Source: JAJPGZ01 sp038229295
GTDB taxonomy: Bacteria > Verrucomicrobiota > Verrucomicrobiia > Chthoniobacterales > UBA10450
NCBI GenBank assembly: GCA_038229295.1
Contig: JBBROO010000005.1
Span: 31,843 to 95,842, forward strand
Length of the DNA: 64,000 bases
Direction: 5' to 3'
The notes under the pieces were generated by a model. It was given only the letters and a program-made list of their open reading frames with translations, was not told the origin of the DNA and ran no database searches. This document shows, one piece after another, positions 1 to 8,567 of this stretch (positions within the stretch are counted from its first letter, which is position 1; each line of letters opens with the position of its first letter). Made by a program: the position numbers and the translations under genes.

Positions 1-536
1 TGATCAACCAGGTGCATCCGATTTACGTGCAGTTCTCGGTGCCGGAACAAAATCTGGACGCGATCCGGCCGCGCATGAAAGAGGGCGAGCTCGAGGTGGC
101 GGCTAATCCGCCTAACGAGCCCGACCATATTTCGCACGGCGTGCTCACGTTGATCGACAACGCGGTCGATCAAAGTACTGGCACGGTGAAATTGAAGGCG
201 ACGTTCCCGAATGAAGACGAAGCGCTGTGGCCGGGAGAATTTGTGAACACGACGCTGACGTTATCGAATCAGGCGAATGCGATCACGGTGCCGACGAAGG
301 CGCTGCAGCCGGGTCAGAAAGGGCAATACGTTTTTGTGGTGAAGTCCGATCAGACGGCCGAGATGCGCATTGTCGATCTTGCGCGAATCGAGGGGCCGAT
401 CGCGGTGATTAACAAAGGCGTGCAGGCGGGCGAGAATGTTATCGTGGATGGGCAGATCGCCGTTCGACCGGGCGGAAAAGTTCAGCCGAAGAATCCAGTG
501 CCCGGCGGCGCGCCTAACAAACCAAGCCAGCCATGA
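1..536 (+). CDS. RND efflux periplasmic adaptor (HlyD/MdtA family), 5' truncated
   Basis: This is the C-terminal part of a membrane-fusion protein that links an RND inner-membrane pump to an outer-membrane channel. The reading frame is open to the window edge, so the N-terminal hairpin and lipoyl parts lie outside. The visible part shows the beta-barrel and membrane-proximal regions typical of the family: a 'VQFSVPEQ' strand near the start, 'DNAVDQSTGTVKLKATFPN', then a 'LWPGEFVN' turn and a C-terminal strand with 'VPTKALQPGQ'. The tail is proline- and glycine-rich. Its TGA stop overlaps the ATG of the pump gene (ATGA), which implies translational coupling. The family call is firm. The drug or substrate cannot be read from sequence. 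Confidence 0.93.
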   Translation, partial: INQVHPIYVQFSVPEQNLDAIRPRMKEGELEVAANPPNEPDHISHGVLTLIDNAVDQSTGTVKLKATFPNEDEALWPGEFVNTTLTLSNQANAITVPTKALQPGQKGQYVFVVKSDQTAEMRIVDLARIEGPIAVINKGVQAGENVIVDGQIAVRPGGKVQPKNPVPGGAPNKPSQP

Positions 537-3500
537 GCATTCCAGAGCTCTTCATTCGCCGACCGGTCATGACCACGCTGGTCATGAGCGCCGTCATTAT
601 TTTTGGCTGGGCGGCATATCGATCGTTGCCGGTGAGCGATCTGCCGAATGTGGATTTTCCGACGATCAACGTCGGCGCGAGTTTGCCCGGAGCGAATCCG
701 GAAACGATGGCGTCATCGGTCGCGACCGTGTTGGAGCAGGAATTTTCGACCATCGCCGGCATTGATTCGATGACTTCGATCAGCGCGCTTGGGAGCACGA
801 GCGTGACGATTCAATTCAATCTTGATCGCTCGCTCGATTCCGCGGCGCTCGATGTGCAGGCGGCGATTTCGCGAGCGACGCGGCGATTGCCGCAAAACAT
901 GCCGAGTCCGCCCTCGTATCAGAAAGTAAATCCGGCGGACCAACCGATTCTTTATGTGGCGCTGATCTCGCCCACGCTGCCGCTGTCGCAAGTGGATGAG
1001 TTCGGGCAGACGACGATGGCGCAACGCATCTCGACGGTGAGCGGTGTCGCGCAAGTGCAGGTGTTCGGCACGCAAAAGTACGCGGTGCGCGCGCAGGTCG
1101 ATCCGAACAAACTCGCGGCGCGCGGGATCGCGCTCGATGAAGTTTCGGAAGCGATCAACAAAGCGAATGTGAATTTGCCGACGGGAACGCTCTACGGAAA
1201 AGAGCAGGCGTTTACGGTGCAGGCGACGGGGCAACTGCAGGATGCGATGGCGTTTCGCAAGTTGGTGGTGACGTACCGAAATGGATCACCGGTCCATTTG
1301 GAAGAGCTCGGTAACGTCATCGACGGAACGCAGAACGATAAGGTCGCGAGTTGGTATAACGACACCCGCGCGATCGTGCTCGCGATTCAACGGCAACCGG
1401 GAACGAACACGGTCGCGGTGGTGGATGGCATTCGAAAATTACTGCCGACATTCGAGAAGCAAATGCCGGCGGCGATGGACTTAAAAATTTTGTTCGACCG
1501 CTCGGAATCGATTCGCGCGTCGGTGCACGATGTGAAGTTCACGCTCGTGCTCGCGATTTGCCTCGTTGTGCTGGTGATCTTTTTGTTTCTGCGCACGCTC
1601 GCGGCCACGCTCATTCCGAGCCTCGCCATGCCGCTGTCGATCATCGGGACATTTGGCGTGATGTATCTCTTCGGCTTCAGCCTCGACAATCTTTCGCTCA
1701 TGGCGCTGACCTTGTGCGTCGGCTTCGTCGTCGACGACGCCATTGTTGTTCTCGAGAACATCATCCGTCATGTCGAGCGCGGTGAGCCGGTGATGGAAGC
1801 GTCGCTACGGGGATCGAACGAGATCGGATTCACCGTCATTTCCATGACCGTGTCGCTGGCGGCGGTGTTCATTCCGATTTTGTTCATGGGCGGATTGTTC
1901 GGCCGCTTGCTTCATGAGTTTGCCGTTACCATCACGACCGCCATTCTCGTCTCCGGATTTGTTTCGCTGACGCTCACGCCGATGCTCTGCAGCCGCTTCC
2001 TCCGGCCGCACGATCCGAACAAACATCACGGCAGATTTTACGAAGCGATGGAGCGTGTCTTCGAACGAATGCGCAATTTTTATGAGCGCACGCTGCAGGT
2101 CGCGTTGCGGCACCGGCTCGCGGTTTTGGTCATCGCGATCGCCCTTTTGCCCGCGACGGCGCTTCTGTTCAAGCTGAGCAAAACCGGGATTTTTCCAACC
2201 GACGATCTCGGCGCCATTTTCGCATTTACGGAAGGATCACAAGACATCTCCTTCGATGCGATGGTCCAACATCAGCAGCAGGCCGCGGCGATCGTGAAAG
2301 AGAATCCTTACGTTGATCGCTTTATGTCAACGGTCGGCGCGGGCGGGCCGAATATTTCCGGAAACTCCGGCCGCATCTTCATGCTTCTTAAGCCTCGATC
2401 GCAGCGGCCATCCGCGCAGCAGATTATCGAGCAACTGCGACCGAAGCTCGCCCAAATACCGGGCATTAAAATTTTTCCACAGGTGCTGCCGACAATTCGT
2501 ATTGGCGGCAATCTATCGAAGGCGGCGTATCAGTACACGCTTTTCGGGAGCGATCTGAAACAGCTTTACGAAGTCGCCCCGAAGTTTGAGGAGAAAATCC
2601 GAGGTATCTCTGGCCTAACGGATGTGAATTCCGATCTCTATCTCAAAACTCCGCAGGCGATGGTGAACATCGACCGGGAGAAAGCAGCCGCGCAGGGAAT
2701 TTCGCCGGAACAAGTCGAAAACACACTCTACAACGCTTACGGCGCGCGCCAGGTCTCGACCATTTACACGCCAACAAATCAGTACTGGGTCATTCTCGAA
2801 GTCGAACCACGCTTTCAACGCGATCCCGCGTCGCTTTCGCAGCTCTACGTAAGATCGACAAATGGTAAGCTGGTCCCGCTCGGCGCAGTCACCAGGATTG
2901 ACCGCACGGTCGGCCCGCTCACCGTTTCGCATCTCGGCCAGCTTCCCGCGGTCACCATATCGTTCGGGCTAAAACCAAACGTGTCGTTAGGCGATGTCGT
3001 CCCGAAAATTCAGGACATCGCCCGCCGCGAATTACCTTCGACCATCAGCACCGGTTTCCAGGGAACGGCGCAAGCGTTTCAAAGTTCTTTCGCCGGTCTG
3101 GGGCTGTTGCTGTTGATGGCCATCCTCGTCATCTATCTCGTCCTCGGTGTTCTCTACGAAAGTTTCATTCATCCCATCACCATCTTGTCCGGCCTGCCGT
3201 CGGCCGGCTTCGGCGCGCTGCTCACGCTTTTGGTTTTTGGAATGGAGCTCAATATCTATTCCTTCGTCGGCATCATCATGCTCATCGGCATCGTGAAAAA
3301 GAATGCGATCATGATGATCGATTTCGCGATCGACGCGCAACGCCGCGAAGGCAAAAGCCCGGCGGATGCAATCTACGAAGCGTGCTTGGTGCGATTCCGT
3401 CCGATCATGATGACGAGTGTGGCGGCATTGATGGGAACGTTGCCGATCGCGCTCGGGTTCGGCGCGGGATCGGAATCACGACGCCCGTTAGGCATGGCCG

Positions 3501-3679
3501 TGGTCGGCGGTTTGCTCTTCTCGCAACTCCTCACGCTCTACATCACACCGGTGATTTATTTATATTTGGAGCGTTTGCAAAATGGGCGAACGACCAAAAG
3601 GCCGCGGCAAGATCGACATGTTGACCCCACGCCGCTTTCCGTTTCCGAGCGCGAGCCAGAACCAGTCGGCGCGCGGTAA
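533..3679 (+). CDS. RND multidrug efflux inner-membrane transporter (AcrB/MdtB-like)
   Basis: This is a 1048-residue hydrophobe/amphiphile efflux-1 pump, a proton-driven antiporter of the inner membrane. The length is normal for AcrB-type pumps. The N-terminus has the usual 'SIPELFIRRPVMTTLVMSAV' helix, a large periplasmic porter loop, and then the TM2-6 block. That block contains 'VGFVVDDAIVVLENI', which carries the paired Asp residues used in proton relay. A second porter loop and TM8-12 follow, with 'GIVKKNAIMMIDFA'. It overlaps the adaptor stop by four bases, so the two form one operon. It contains no exact copy of the AAGATCGACA word until its last 25 codons, where the word is read as QDRHV. 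The CGTTAGGC word is present near 2613, 2985 and 3486. Confidence 0.96.
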   Translation: MSIPELFIRRPVMTTLVMSAVIIFGWAAYRSLPVSDLPNVDFPTINVGASLPGANPETMASSVATVLEQEFSTIAGIDSMTSISALGSTSVTIQFNLDRSLDSAALDVQAAISRATRRLPQNMPSPPSYQKVNPADQPILYVALISPTLPLSQVDEFGQTTMAQRISTVSGVAQVQVFGTQKYAVRAQVDPNKLAARGIALDEVSEAINKANVNLPTGTLYGKEQAFTVQATGQLQDAMAFRKLVVTYRNGSPVHLEELGNVIDGTQNDKVASWYNDTRAIVLAIQRQPGTNTVAVVDGIRKLLPTFEKQMPAAMDLKILFDRSESIRASVHDVKFTLVLAICLVVLVIFLFLRTLAATLIPSLAMPLSIIGTFGVMYLFGFSLDNLSLMALTLCVGFVVDDAIVVLENIIRHVERGEPVMEASLRGSNEIGFTVISMTVSLAAVFIPILFMGGLFGRLLHEFAVTITTAILVSGFVSLTLTPMLCSRFLRPHDPNKHHGRFYEAMERVFERMRNFYERTLQVALRHRLAVLVIAIALLPATALLFKLSKTGIFPTDDLGAIFAFTEGSQDISFDAMVQHQQQAAAIVKENPYVDRFMSTVGAGGPNISGNSGRIFMLLKPRSQRPSAQQIIEQLRPKLAQIPGIKIFPQVLPTIRIGGNLSKAAYQYTLFGSDLKQLYEVAPKFEEKIRGISGLTDVNSDLYLKTPQAMVNIDREKAAAQGISPEQVENTLYNAYGARQVSTIYTPTNQYWVILEVEPRFQRDPASLSQLYVRSTNGKLVPLGAVTRIDRTVGPLTVSHLGQLPAVTISFGLKPNVSLGDVVPKIQDIARRELPSTISTGFQGTAQAFQSSFAGLGLLLLMAILVIYLVLGVLYESFIHPITILSGLPSAGFGALLTLLVFGMELNIYSFVGIIMLIGIVKKNAIMMIDFAIDAQRREGKSPADAIYEACLVRFRPIMMTSVAALMGTLPIALGFGAGSESRRPLGMAVVGGLLFSQLLTLYITPVIYLYLERLQNGRTTKRPRQDRHVDPTPLSVSEREPEPVGAR

Positions 3680-3685
3680 AGCTGC

Positions 3686-3850
3686 TCAGAGCGGCGATTT
3701 CCTTTCGACTGAACTAGTGGCCGACAGCCTGGCGTCAATCTTTTGATTGCCACAACGAAAATGGACCACGCCATCTTCGATCTTGATCACGCGCAAGCCC
3801 GCGGTGCCGTTGGGGCGACGGGCGGTTGCCTCCCGCGCCAGATGTCGATC
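3686..3850 (-). other. Open in-frame stretch directly behind the PilT-like stop codon
   Basis: On the minus strand the frame of the PilT-like gene stays open for 54 codons after its TAA before reaching TGA. The translated stretch reads like protein, for example 'GLRVIKIEDGVVHF' and 'GNQKIDARLSATS', with alternating hydrophobic residues. It has no ATG; internal GTG or TTG codons are possible starts. The TAA is part of an AAGATCGACAT copy (TAAGATCGACAT). The stretch may therefore be a C-terminal tail cut off when that word arose, a small independent gene with a weak start, or coincidence. No homology could be checked. Confidence 0.25.
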
Positions 3851-5062
3851 TTAAGCTGGCGTGGCTGCGCCTTGTCCGGCACGAACTGCGGCGATAGCCG
3901 GAAGCGGCGACGCTTGTAATTTCAACCCGGAAGATTTCGCGGTGGTCTCGTCCGGCCGTCGAACCTTCTTCAGCAATTCAATTTCGCGACGAATATTATT
4001 TTTGTTAGTCGAGAAAATCATCGCGCAGTCTTCCGTGATGATCTCTTGTTCGTAAGCCTTGAGTAATTCCTGGTCGAATGTATGCCAGCCGCGCGTGCTG
4101 CCCGCTTCAATAATGTCAGTGAAAGTGCGGTTTTCCGCTTCCCCGTAGAGCAATGTCTCGCGCGTGCGCAGACTGCTGCCCATGATTTCAGTGATGAGTA
4201 ATCGGCCGCCGGCGGCTTTGTTGACCAGGCGCTGACTAACGATATAGCGCACGGTATCGGCAAGGCGTTGTCGAACTTGCTGTTCGTCCTCTTTCCCGAA
4301 CATTCCCAGAATTCGATTCACCGTCTGGCCGGCGTCGATGGTATGCAGTGTCGCGAAGACGACATGTCCGGTTTCCGACGCCGTTAACGCGATCTCCATT
4401 GTCTCGCGGTCGCGAATCTCGCCGACGAGAATCACTTTGGGGGCCTGACGTAACGCGGCGCGTAACCCTTCGGCGAAACTCGGGAAATCTTTTCCCAGTT
4501 CGCGCTGACTGAATATGCAGCGTCGCTGCGGATGCATGTATTCGATCGGATCTTCGAGCGTCACCACGTGCAATTCCTGCGTCACATTGAGCTCGTTCAA
4601 CATCGCCGCCAGCGTCGTCGTTTTGCCACTGCCGGTGGCGCCGGTCAGAAAAATGATGCCGTTTTTTTCCAAAACGATGTCGCGAAAAATCTGAGGCAGT
4701 TCCAGCGTCTCGATCGTCGGGATATCCGCCGGCAATCGGCGCATGACGATCGAGTGTCGTCCCTTTTGCTTGAAAATATTAACGCGAAACCGCGCCAGAC
4801 CGCTCAGCCCGTAACTGCAATCGCACGAGCCGCGCACATTGAAGTCCTCCAGCAAGCGTTTGTTGCCATCAATGACGACATCGGCGATCTGCGCCATTTC
4901 TTCCTGGGTAAATCCCTCATTCCGCCCGCTCAATTGAAATTCCTTGAGCGTGCCGTGACTCTGCGCCACCGGTTGTTTCCCGACCACGAAAAGAAAATCG
5001 GGAGCGTCTTTGTCGCTCTCGAGCATCGCCGTCAGCAGCGTATCAAGCCACTGTTTCGTCAT
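3851..5062 (-). CDS. PilT-family type IV pilus retraction ATPase-like protein (paralogue 1)
   Basis: This is an AAA-type secretion ATPase of the PilT/PilU group, cytoplasmic, and expected to power pilus retraction. Using the ATG at 5062, the Walker A 'GATGSGKT' is at residues 141-148. It is followed by the Asp box 'EDPIEY', the Walker B region 'VILVGEIRD' and the His box 'FATLHT'. I prefer 5062 because the following 'WLDTLLTAMLESDKDAPDFLF' aligns with the usual PilT N-terminus. An upstream GTG at 5146 adds 28 residues that include a translated copy of the repeated 10-mer (VDL). The protein has a charged, Ala/Pro-rich C-terminal extension. It is transcribed divergently from the cyclase gene. 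Its TAA stop lies inside another 10-mer copy (3842-3852). Confidence 0.88.
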   Translation of the reverse strand: MTKQWLDTLLTAMLESDKDAPDFLFVVGKQPVAQSHGTLKEFQLSGRNEGFTQEEMAQIADVVIDGNKRLLEDFNVRGSCDCSYGLSGLARFRVNIFKQKGRHSIVMRRLPADIPTIETLELPQIFRDIVLEKNGIIFLTGATGSGKTTTLAAMLNELNVTQELHVVTLEDPIEYMHPQRRCIFSQRELGKDFPSFAEGLRAALRQAPKVILVGEIRDRETMEIALTASETGHVVFATLHTIDAGQTVNRILGMFGKEDEQQVRQRLADTVRYIVSQRLVNKAAGGRLLITEIMGSSLRTRETLLYGEAENRTFTDIIEAGSTRGWHTFDQELLKAYEQEIITEDCAMIFSTNKNNIRREIELLKKVRRPDETTAKSSGLKLQASPLPAIAAVRAGQGAATPA

Positions 5063-5175
5063 ACTTTCGAGTTCTGCACCAGCTCTTTTCAGCAATATCC
5101 GCGCCCATATTGCCTCTGGCGTTGCCTGCGCAAGATCGACAATCACTCTGGCTAATGTTCTTTTAGTCGTGTCGC

Positions 5176-7236
5176 ATGAATGCGCCTACCGAACAGCGCC
5201 GGCTCGCCGCCATCATGTTCACCGATATGGTGGGCTACAGCGCACTTGCGCAACAGAACGACGCGCTCGCGCTGGAGCTGCTCGAAGAACATCGCCAAAT
5301 TCTCCGCGCCATCATCGCGCGATTCCGCGGCCACGAAATCAAAACCATTGGCGACGCCTTCATGGTTGAATTTTCGAGCGCGTTGGATGCGGCCAATTGC
5401 GCCATCGAAATCCAGCGCACCATGGCGAAGCGAAATCACGATGTGCCTAACGAACGCCAAATTGAGATCCGGATCGGCATCCACATCGGCGACGTCGTTC
5501 ATCGCGAGAACGACGTTTACGGCGACGGCGTCAACATCGCCTCGCGCATCCAGTCGCTTGCCCGCCCGGCCGGCATTTGCATTTCGATGGATGTGGAACG
5601 GCAAATCCGGAATGCGCTCGAAGCGCGTTTCGAAAAACTCGCGCCGACCGAATTGAAGAACATTCAGTTGCCGATGGATTTGTTTCGCATCGTTTTGCCC
5701 TGGGAAAAACGTCCGGGCACGATGACCAAAGTGTCGCGCGCACGTCCGCGCGCTTTGTTCATGTCGATCTTGGCGTTGTCGATCTTGCTCGCCGGAATCG
5801 GCGCATGGTTTTGGCGCGCGCATCCGAAATCAACAGCGGTTGCTCCGGTCTCGAAATCGGTCGCAGTCTTGCCGTTCGTAAACATGAGCGCGGACAAGGA
5901 GAACGAATATCTGAGTGACGGGATTACCGAGGATCTCTGCACCGCGCTCACGCAAATCAAAGGACTGCACGTGCCTGCGCGCACTTCGTCCTTCGCCTTC
6001 AAAGGCAAAACCGAAGACATCCGCAAGATCGGCCAGCAATTAAACGTCGCGACGGTGCTCGAAGGCAGCGTGAGCAAAGCGGGAAACAAACTTCGCATCA
6101 CCGCGCAACTCGTTAACGTGGCCGACGGTTTTCATCTTTGGGCGGCGAATTACGATCGGGAGATGACCGACATTCTCGACATTCGGACCGAAATTTCCCG
6201 GCAGGTAGTGGACGCATTGAAAGTCGAACTCGGGATCGAAGAGACGCAGCGCCTTGCGAAAAAGCCAACTGAGACTTCGGAAGCGTACCAGCTCTACTTG
6301 TTAGGCCGCTTTGAATTTAACCGGTTCACCGAAGCGGGTTTCAACAAAGCGGTCGAAGATTTCAAGCGCGCGATTGAGCTCGATCCTTCATTTGCTCTGG
6401 CTAATGCCGGTCTGGCCGAAGCGGACAACATGCTCGCCTACTGGAATTTTGTTTCGCCCAAAGTCGGTTTCCCCGAGGCCAAGCGAGCGGCTGAGCGCGC
6501 GTTGCAGCTGGATCCGGCGCTGGCCGAAGGTCACAGCGCACTCGGCTTCGTTCTTTATGAATACGAATGGCGTTTCGCGGATGGTGAGCGTGAGCTCGCC
6601 GAAGCTGTTCGGCTCAATCCGCGCTCCGCCACGGCGCACTTGTGGTATGGCGAGTTTCTCGTTGTCATGGGACGTTTTCCCGAAGCGCGGGAGCAATTCG
6701 AGCGCGCGAAAGAATCCGATCCGCTCTCCGTCCGGTTAGTTGTCGATCTTGCGACCTGGTACTGGTTCCAGCGGCAAGCTGAACCGGCAGTGACGCAGTT
6801 GCAGAAAGCGATCGAGATGGATCCGGCGAACAGCCTTAGCCATCACTTCCTTGCTTTCATTCTTTTGCACATGAACAAACTCCCCGAAGCGGTAAGCGAG
6901 GTGGAAAAGGCGAACACATTTGAGGCCATCTTCACCGCCGATGAAAATGCGGAGCTGCGAAAGACATACGAAACGTCGGGTGCGCCCGCGTTTTTTCGCA
7001 GAGAAGCAGAGATGATGCAGCGATGGATCGCGCGCGGACGATATCGTTCGGCCTTGATCATCGCGTTGCATTACACCATCGCCGGCGACAACGAGCAGGC
7101 GCTTCATTGGCTCGATCGCGCGGTCGACGAACGAGCCGGCTGGCTGCCGGAATTGAAAAGGGAACCAACGTGGGACGCTTTTCGTTCGGATCCGCGCTTT
7201 GTCGCGTTGTTGAAAAAAATAGGATTGGAAAAATGA
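5176..7236 (+). CDS. Class III adenylyl/guanylyl cyclase with TolB-like and TPR domains
   Basis: This 686-residue signalling protein starts with a class III nucleotide cyclase domain (about residues 8-170). Metal-binding Asp17 lies in 'MFTDMVGYS' and Asp60 in 'KTIGDAFM'; the Lys before TIGD is typical of ATP specificity. The 'YGDGVNIASRIQ' segment supplies the Asn and Arg of the transition-state site. A single TM helix follows (about 193-213). Next comes a TolB N-terminal-like domain ('SVAVLPFVNMSAD', 'GITEDLCTAL'), and then several TPR units to the C-terminus. The cyclase is predicted to be cytoplasmic and the rest periplasmic. Two copies of the 10-mer lie back to back in the TM helix (5761-5786), read as SIL. 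The stop overlaps the next start (ATGA). Confidence 0.93.
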   Translation: MNAPTEQRRLAAIMFTDMVGYSALAQQNDALALELLEEHRQILRAIIARFRGHEIKTIGDAFMVEFSSALDAANCAIEIQRTMAKRNHDVPNERQIEIRIGIHIGDVVHRENDVYGDGVNIASRIQSLARPAGICISMDVERQIRNALEARFEKLAPTELKNIQLPMDLFRIVLPWEKRPGTMTKVSRARPRALFMSILALSILLAGIGAWFWRAHPKSTAVAPVSKSVAVLPFVNMSADKENEYLSDGITEDLCTALTQIKGLHVPARTSSFAFKGKTEDIRKIGQQLNVATVLEGSVSKAGNKLRITAQLVNVADGFHLWAANYDREMTDILDIRTEISRQVVDALKVELGIEETQRLAKKPTETSEAYQLYLLGRFEFNRFTEAGFNKAVEDFKRAIELDPSFALANAGLAEADNMLAYWNFVSPKVGFPEAKRAAERALQLDPALAEGHSALGFVLYEYEWRFADGERELAEAVRLNPRSATAHLWYGEFLVVMGRFPEAREQFERAKESDPLSVRLVVDLATWYWFQRQAEPAVTQLQKAIEMDPANSLSHHFLAFILLHMNKLPEAVSEVEKANTFEAIFTADENAELRKTYETSGAPAFFRREAEMMQRWIARGRYRSALIIALHYTIAGDNEQALHWLDRAVDERAGWLPELKREPTWDAFRSDPRFVALLKKIGLEK

Positions 7237-8156
7237 AGGCGCAGTTTGAAAAGGAACAATCGGATGCGGGTGAGTTTCAACGGCAGGAGGACGCATTCCG
7301 TGAATCGATTGGAAGATCGACATCTTATCCTGCGGTCGCGGGCCGCTATCATCTTTACGTTTCGCTGGCCTGTCCGTGGGCAAGTCGCACCATCATTTTT
7401 CGAAAGCTGAAAGGACTCGAAGAAGCGATCGGCCTAACGATTGTCGATCCAATTCGAGATGAGAAAGGTTGGGCCTTCCGGCCGGAGCGCGATCCGGTGA
7501 ATGGCTTCGAGTATTTGCGCGAAGCCTACGCCGCGACCGATCCGAATTTCGATGAGCGTGTAACGGTGCCGGTGCTTTGGGACAAGGAAACGAAAAAGAT
7601 CGTGAACAATTGCGAGGACGATATCTGCGTGATGTTCAACAGCGCCTTCAACGACGTGGCCGCAAATAAAGATGTCGATCTTATGCCGAAAGAAATCGAA
7701 GCCGAGCATGCGAAACTGAGCGACTTCATTTACGACAACATTAACAACGGCGTTTACAAAGCCGGTTTCGCCACGCGCCAGCGGCCCTACGAGATTTCCT
7801 GCCGAAAACTTTTCGAAGCGCTCGATGAGTTAGAAAACCGCCTAACGAAATCGCGTTATCTTTTTGAGAATCGAATTGTCGAAGCGGATTGGCGATTGTT
7901 TTGCACGCTCGTTCGTTTCGACGTTGTCTATCACGGCCACTTCAAATGCAACCTTCGCCGCATCATCGATTATCCGAACCTGCAAGGCTATCTGATGGAT
8001 CTCTATCAGCAGCCCGGCATCGCCGAGACGGTCAACTTCGATCACATCAAGCGTCACTATTATATGACGCACGAGCAGATTAATCCGACGCGCATCGTCC
8101 CGTTAGGCCCGATTGTCGATCTTATGCAGGCGCACGGGCGAGAAGCGTTGCCGTAG
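7233..8156 (+). CDS. yqjG: Glutathionyl-hydroquinone reductase / omega-type glutathione S-transferase
   Basis: This 307-residue member of the Xi/ECM4 class reduces glutathionyl-hydroquinones using glutathione. The catalytic cysteine is in 'LACPWASR' (Cys47 from the chosen start). The thioredoxin-fold N-terminal domain is followed by an all-alpha domain with 'NCEDDICVMFN' and 'ADWRLFCTLVRFD', both typical of the family. I chose the ATG at 7233 because it gives the normal family length and N-terminus, has an AGGATTGG purine stretch just upstream, and overlaps the cyclase TGA as ATGA. An open extension back to 7023 is a shadow of the cyclase gene. Three copies of the 10-mer lie inside or at the end (7313, 7672, 8114). 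Confidence 0.92.
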   Translation: MKAQFEKEQSDAGEFQRQEDAFRESIGRSTSYPAVAGRYHLYVSLACPWASRTIIFRKLKGLEEAIGLTIVDPIRDEKGWAFRPERDPVNGFEYLREAYAATDPNFDERVTVPVLWDKETKKIVNNCEDDICVMFNSAFNDVAANKDVDLMPKEIEAEHAKLSDFIYDNINNGVYKAGFATRQRPYEISCRKLFEALDELENRLTKSRYLFENRIVEADWRLFCTLVRFDVVYHGHFKCNLRRIIDYPNLQGYLMDLYQQPGIAETVNFDHIKRHYYMTHEQINPTRIVPLGPIVDLMQAHGREALP

Positions 8157-8310
8157 GTGCGCACCGCCCGTTCACTTGCGACATGATTTCGGCGTCTCCT
8201 TTTCTGCCTGTGCCGTGAGCGAGCATCCAAATACCGCCCACGAAAAGCGCTGCGATCCAAGCACAAGCCAGCACAGCGATTGTTAGAGTTTTTTTGTTTT
8301 GTGAGTGCAA
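8122..8310 (-). CDS. Possible small single-pass membrane protein
   Basis: This is a 62-codon reading frame with a TTG start preceded by a purine-rich AGGGAG about eight bases upstream. Residues 8-31 form one hydrophobic helix (about 'LTIAVLACAWIAALFVGGIWML') after a Lys pair, followed by a short basic tail. The 3' end overlaps the last 35 bases of the reductase gene on the other strand. I do not recognise a family. The helix and the Shine-Dalgarno-like site are the only support, so this is tentative. Confidence 0.35.
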   Translation of the reverse strand: MHSQNKKTLTIAVLACAWIAALFVGGIWMLAHGTGRKGDAEIMSQVNGRCAPTATLLARAPA

Positions 8311-8567
8311 GTGGAAGCTCCCTGCTGCCCAGCAATTTCAAGCAGGGCGCGTTCCATTTCGCGCATGCAAAAACGCGGGAAATCGCCGCCATCCGCTACG
8401 AAAATGCGCGCGGAAGTTCAGCGTTGAATGTCCAGCGATTTTTGTGGCCGATGACTTGCTCCTAAGATCGACATGAAAGCCGCGCGGCGATTTTTTCGCG
8501 GCTCGTAAGAATCGGACATGGACGCAGCCACGAATCAGGTACAGCTTGCGCTGCGACCGCGCCTCAA
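8311..8567. other. Intergenic stretch, no gene seen
   Basis: About 250 bases lie between the small membrane ORF and the histidine kinase. Only one clear element is visible, a full TAAGATCGACATG copy at 8463-8475, surrounded by a short GC-rich imperfect dyad (CGCGCGGCGATTTTTTCGCG, near 8479-8502) with a T run in its loop. I see no convincing promoter hexamers. The kinase promoter is presumably here. Confidence 0.4.

Noticed and set aside
713..1234. Minus-strand 173-codon frame in the first RND gene
   Set aside because: Arg-rich antisense translation with no motif. The plus-strand pump gene is certain.
8060..8392. 110-codon minus-strand frame after the reductase
   Set aside because: Overlaps the reductase and the better small-membrane-protein frame; the translation shows no hydrophobic or domain pattern.
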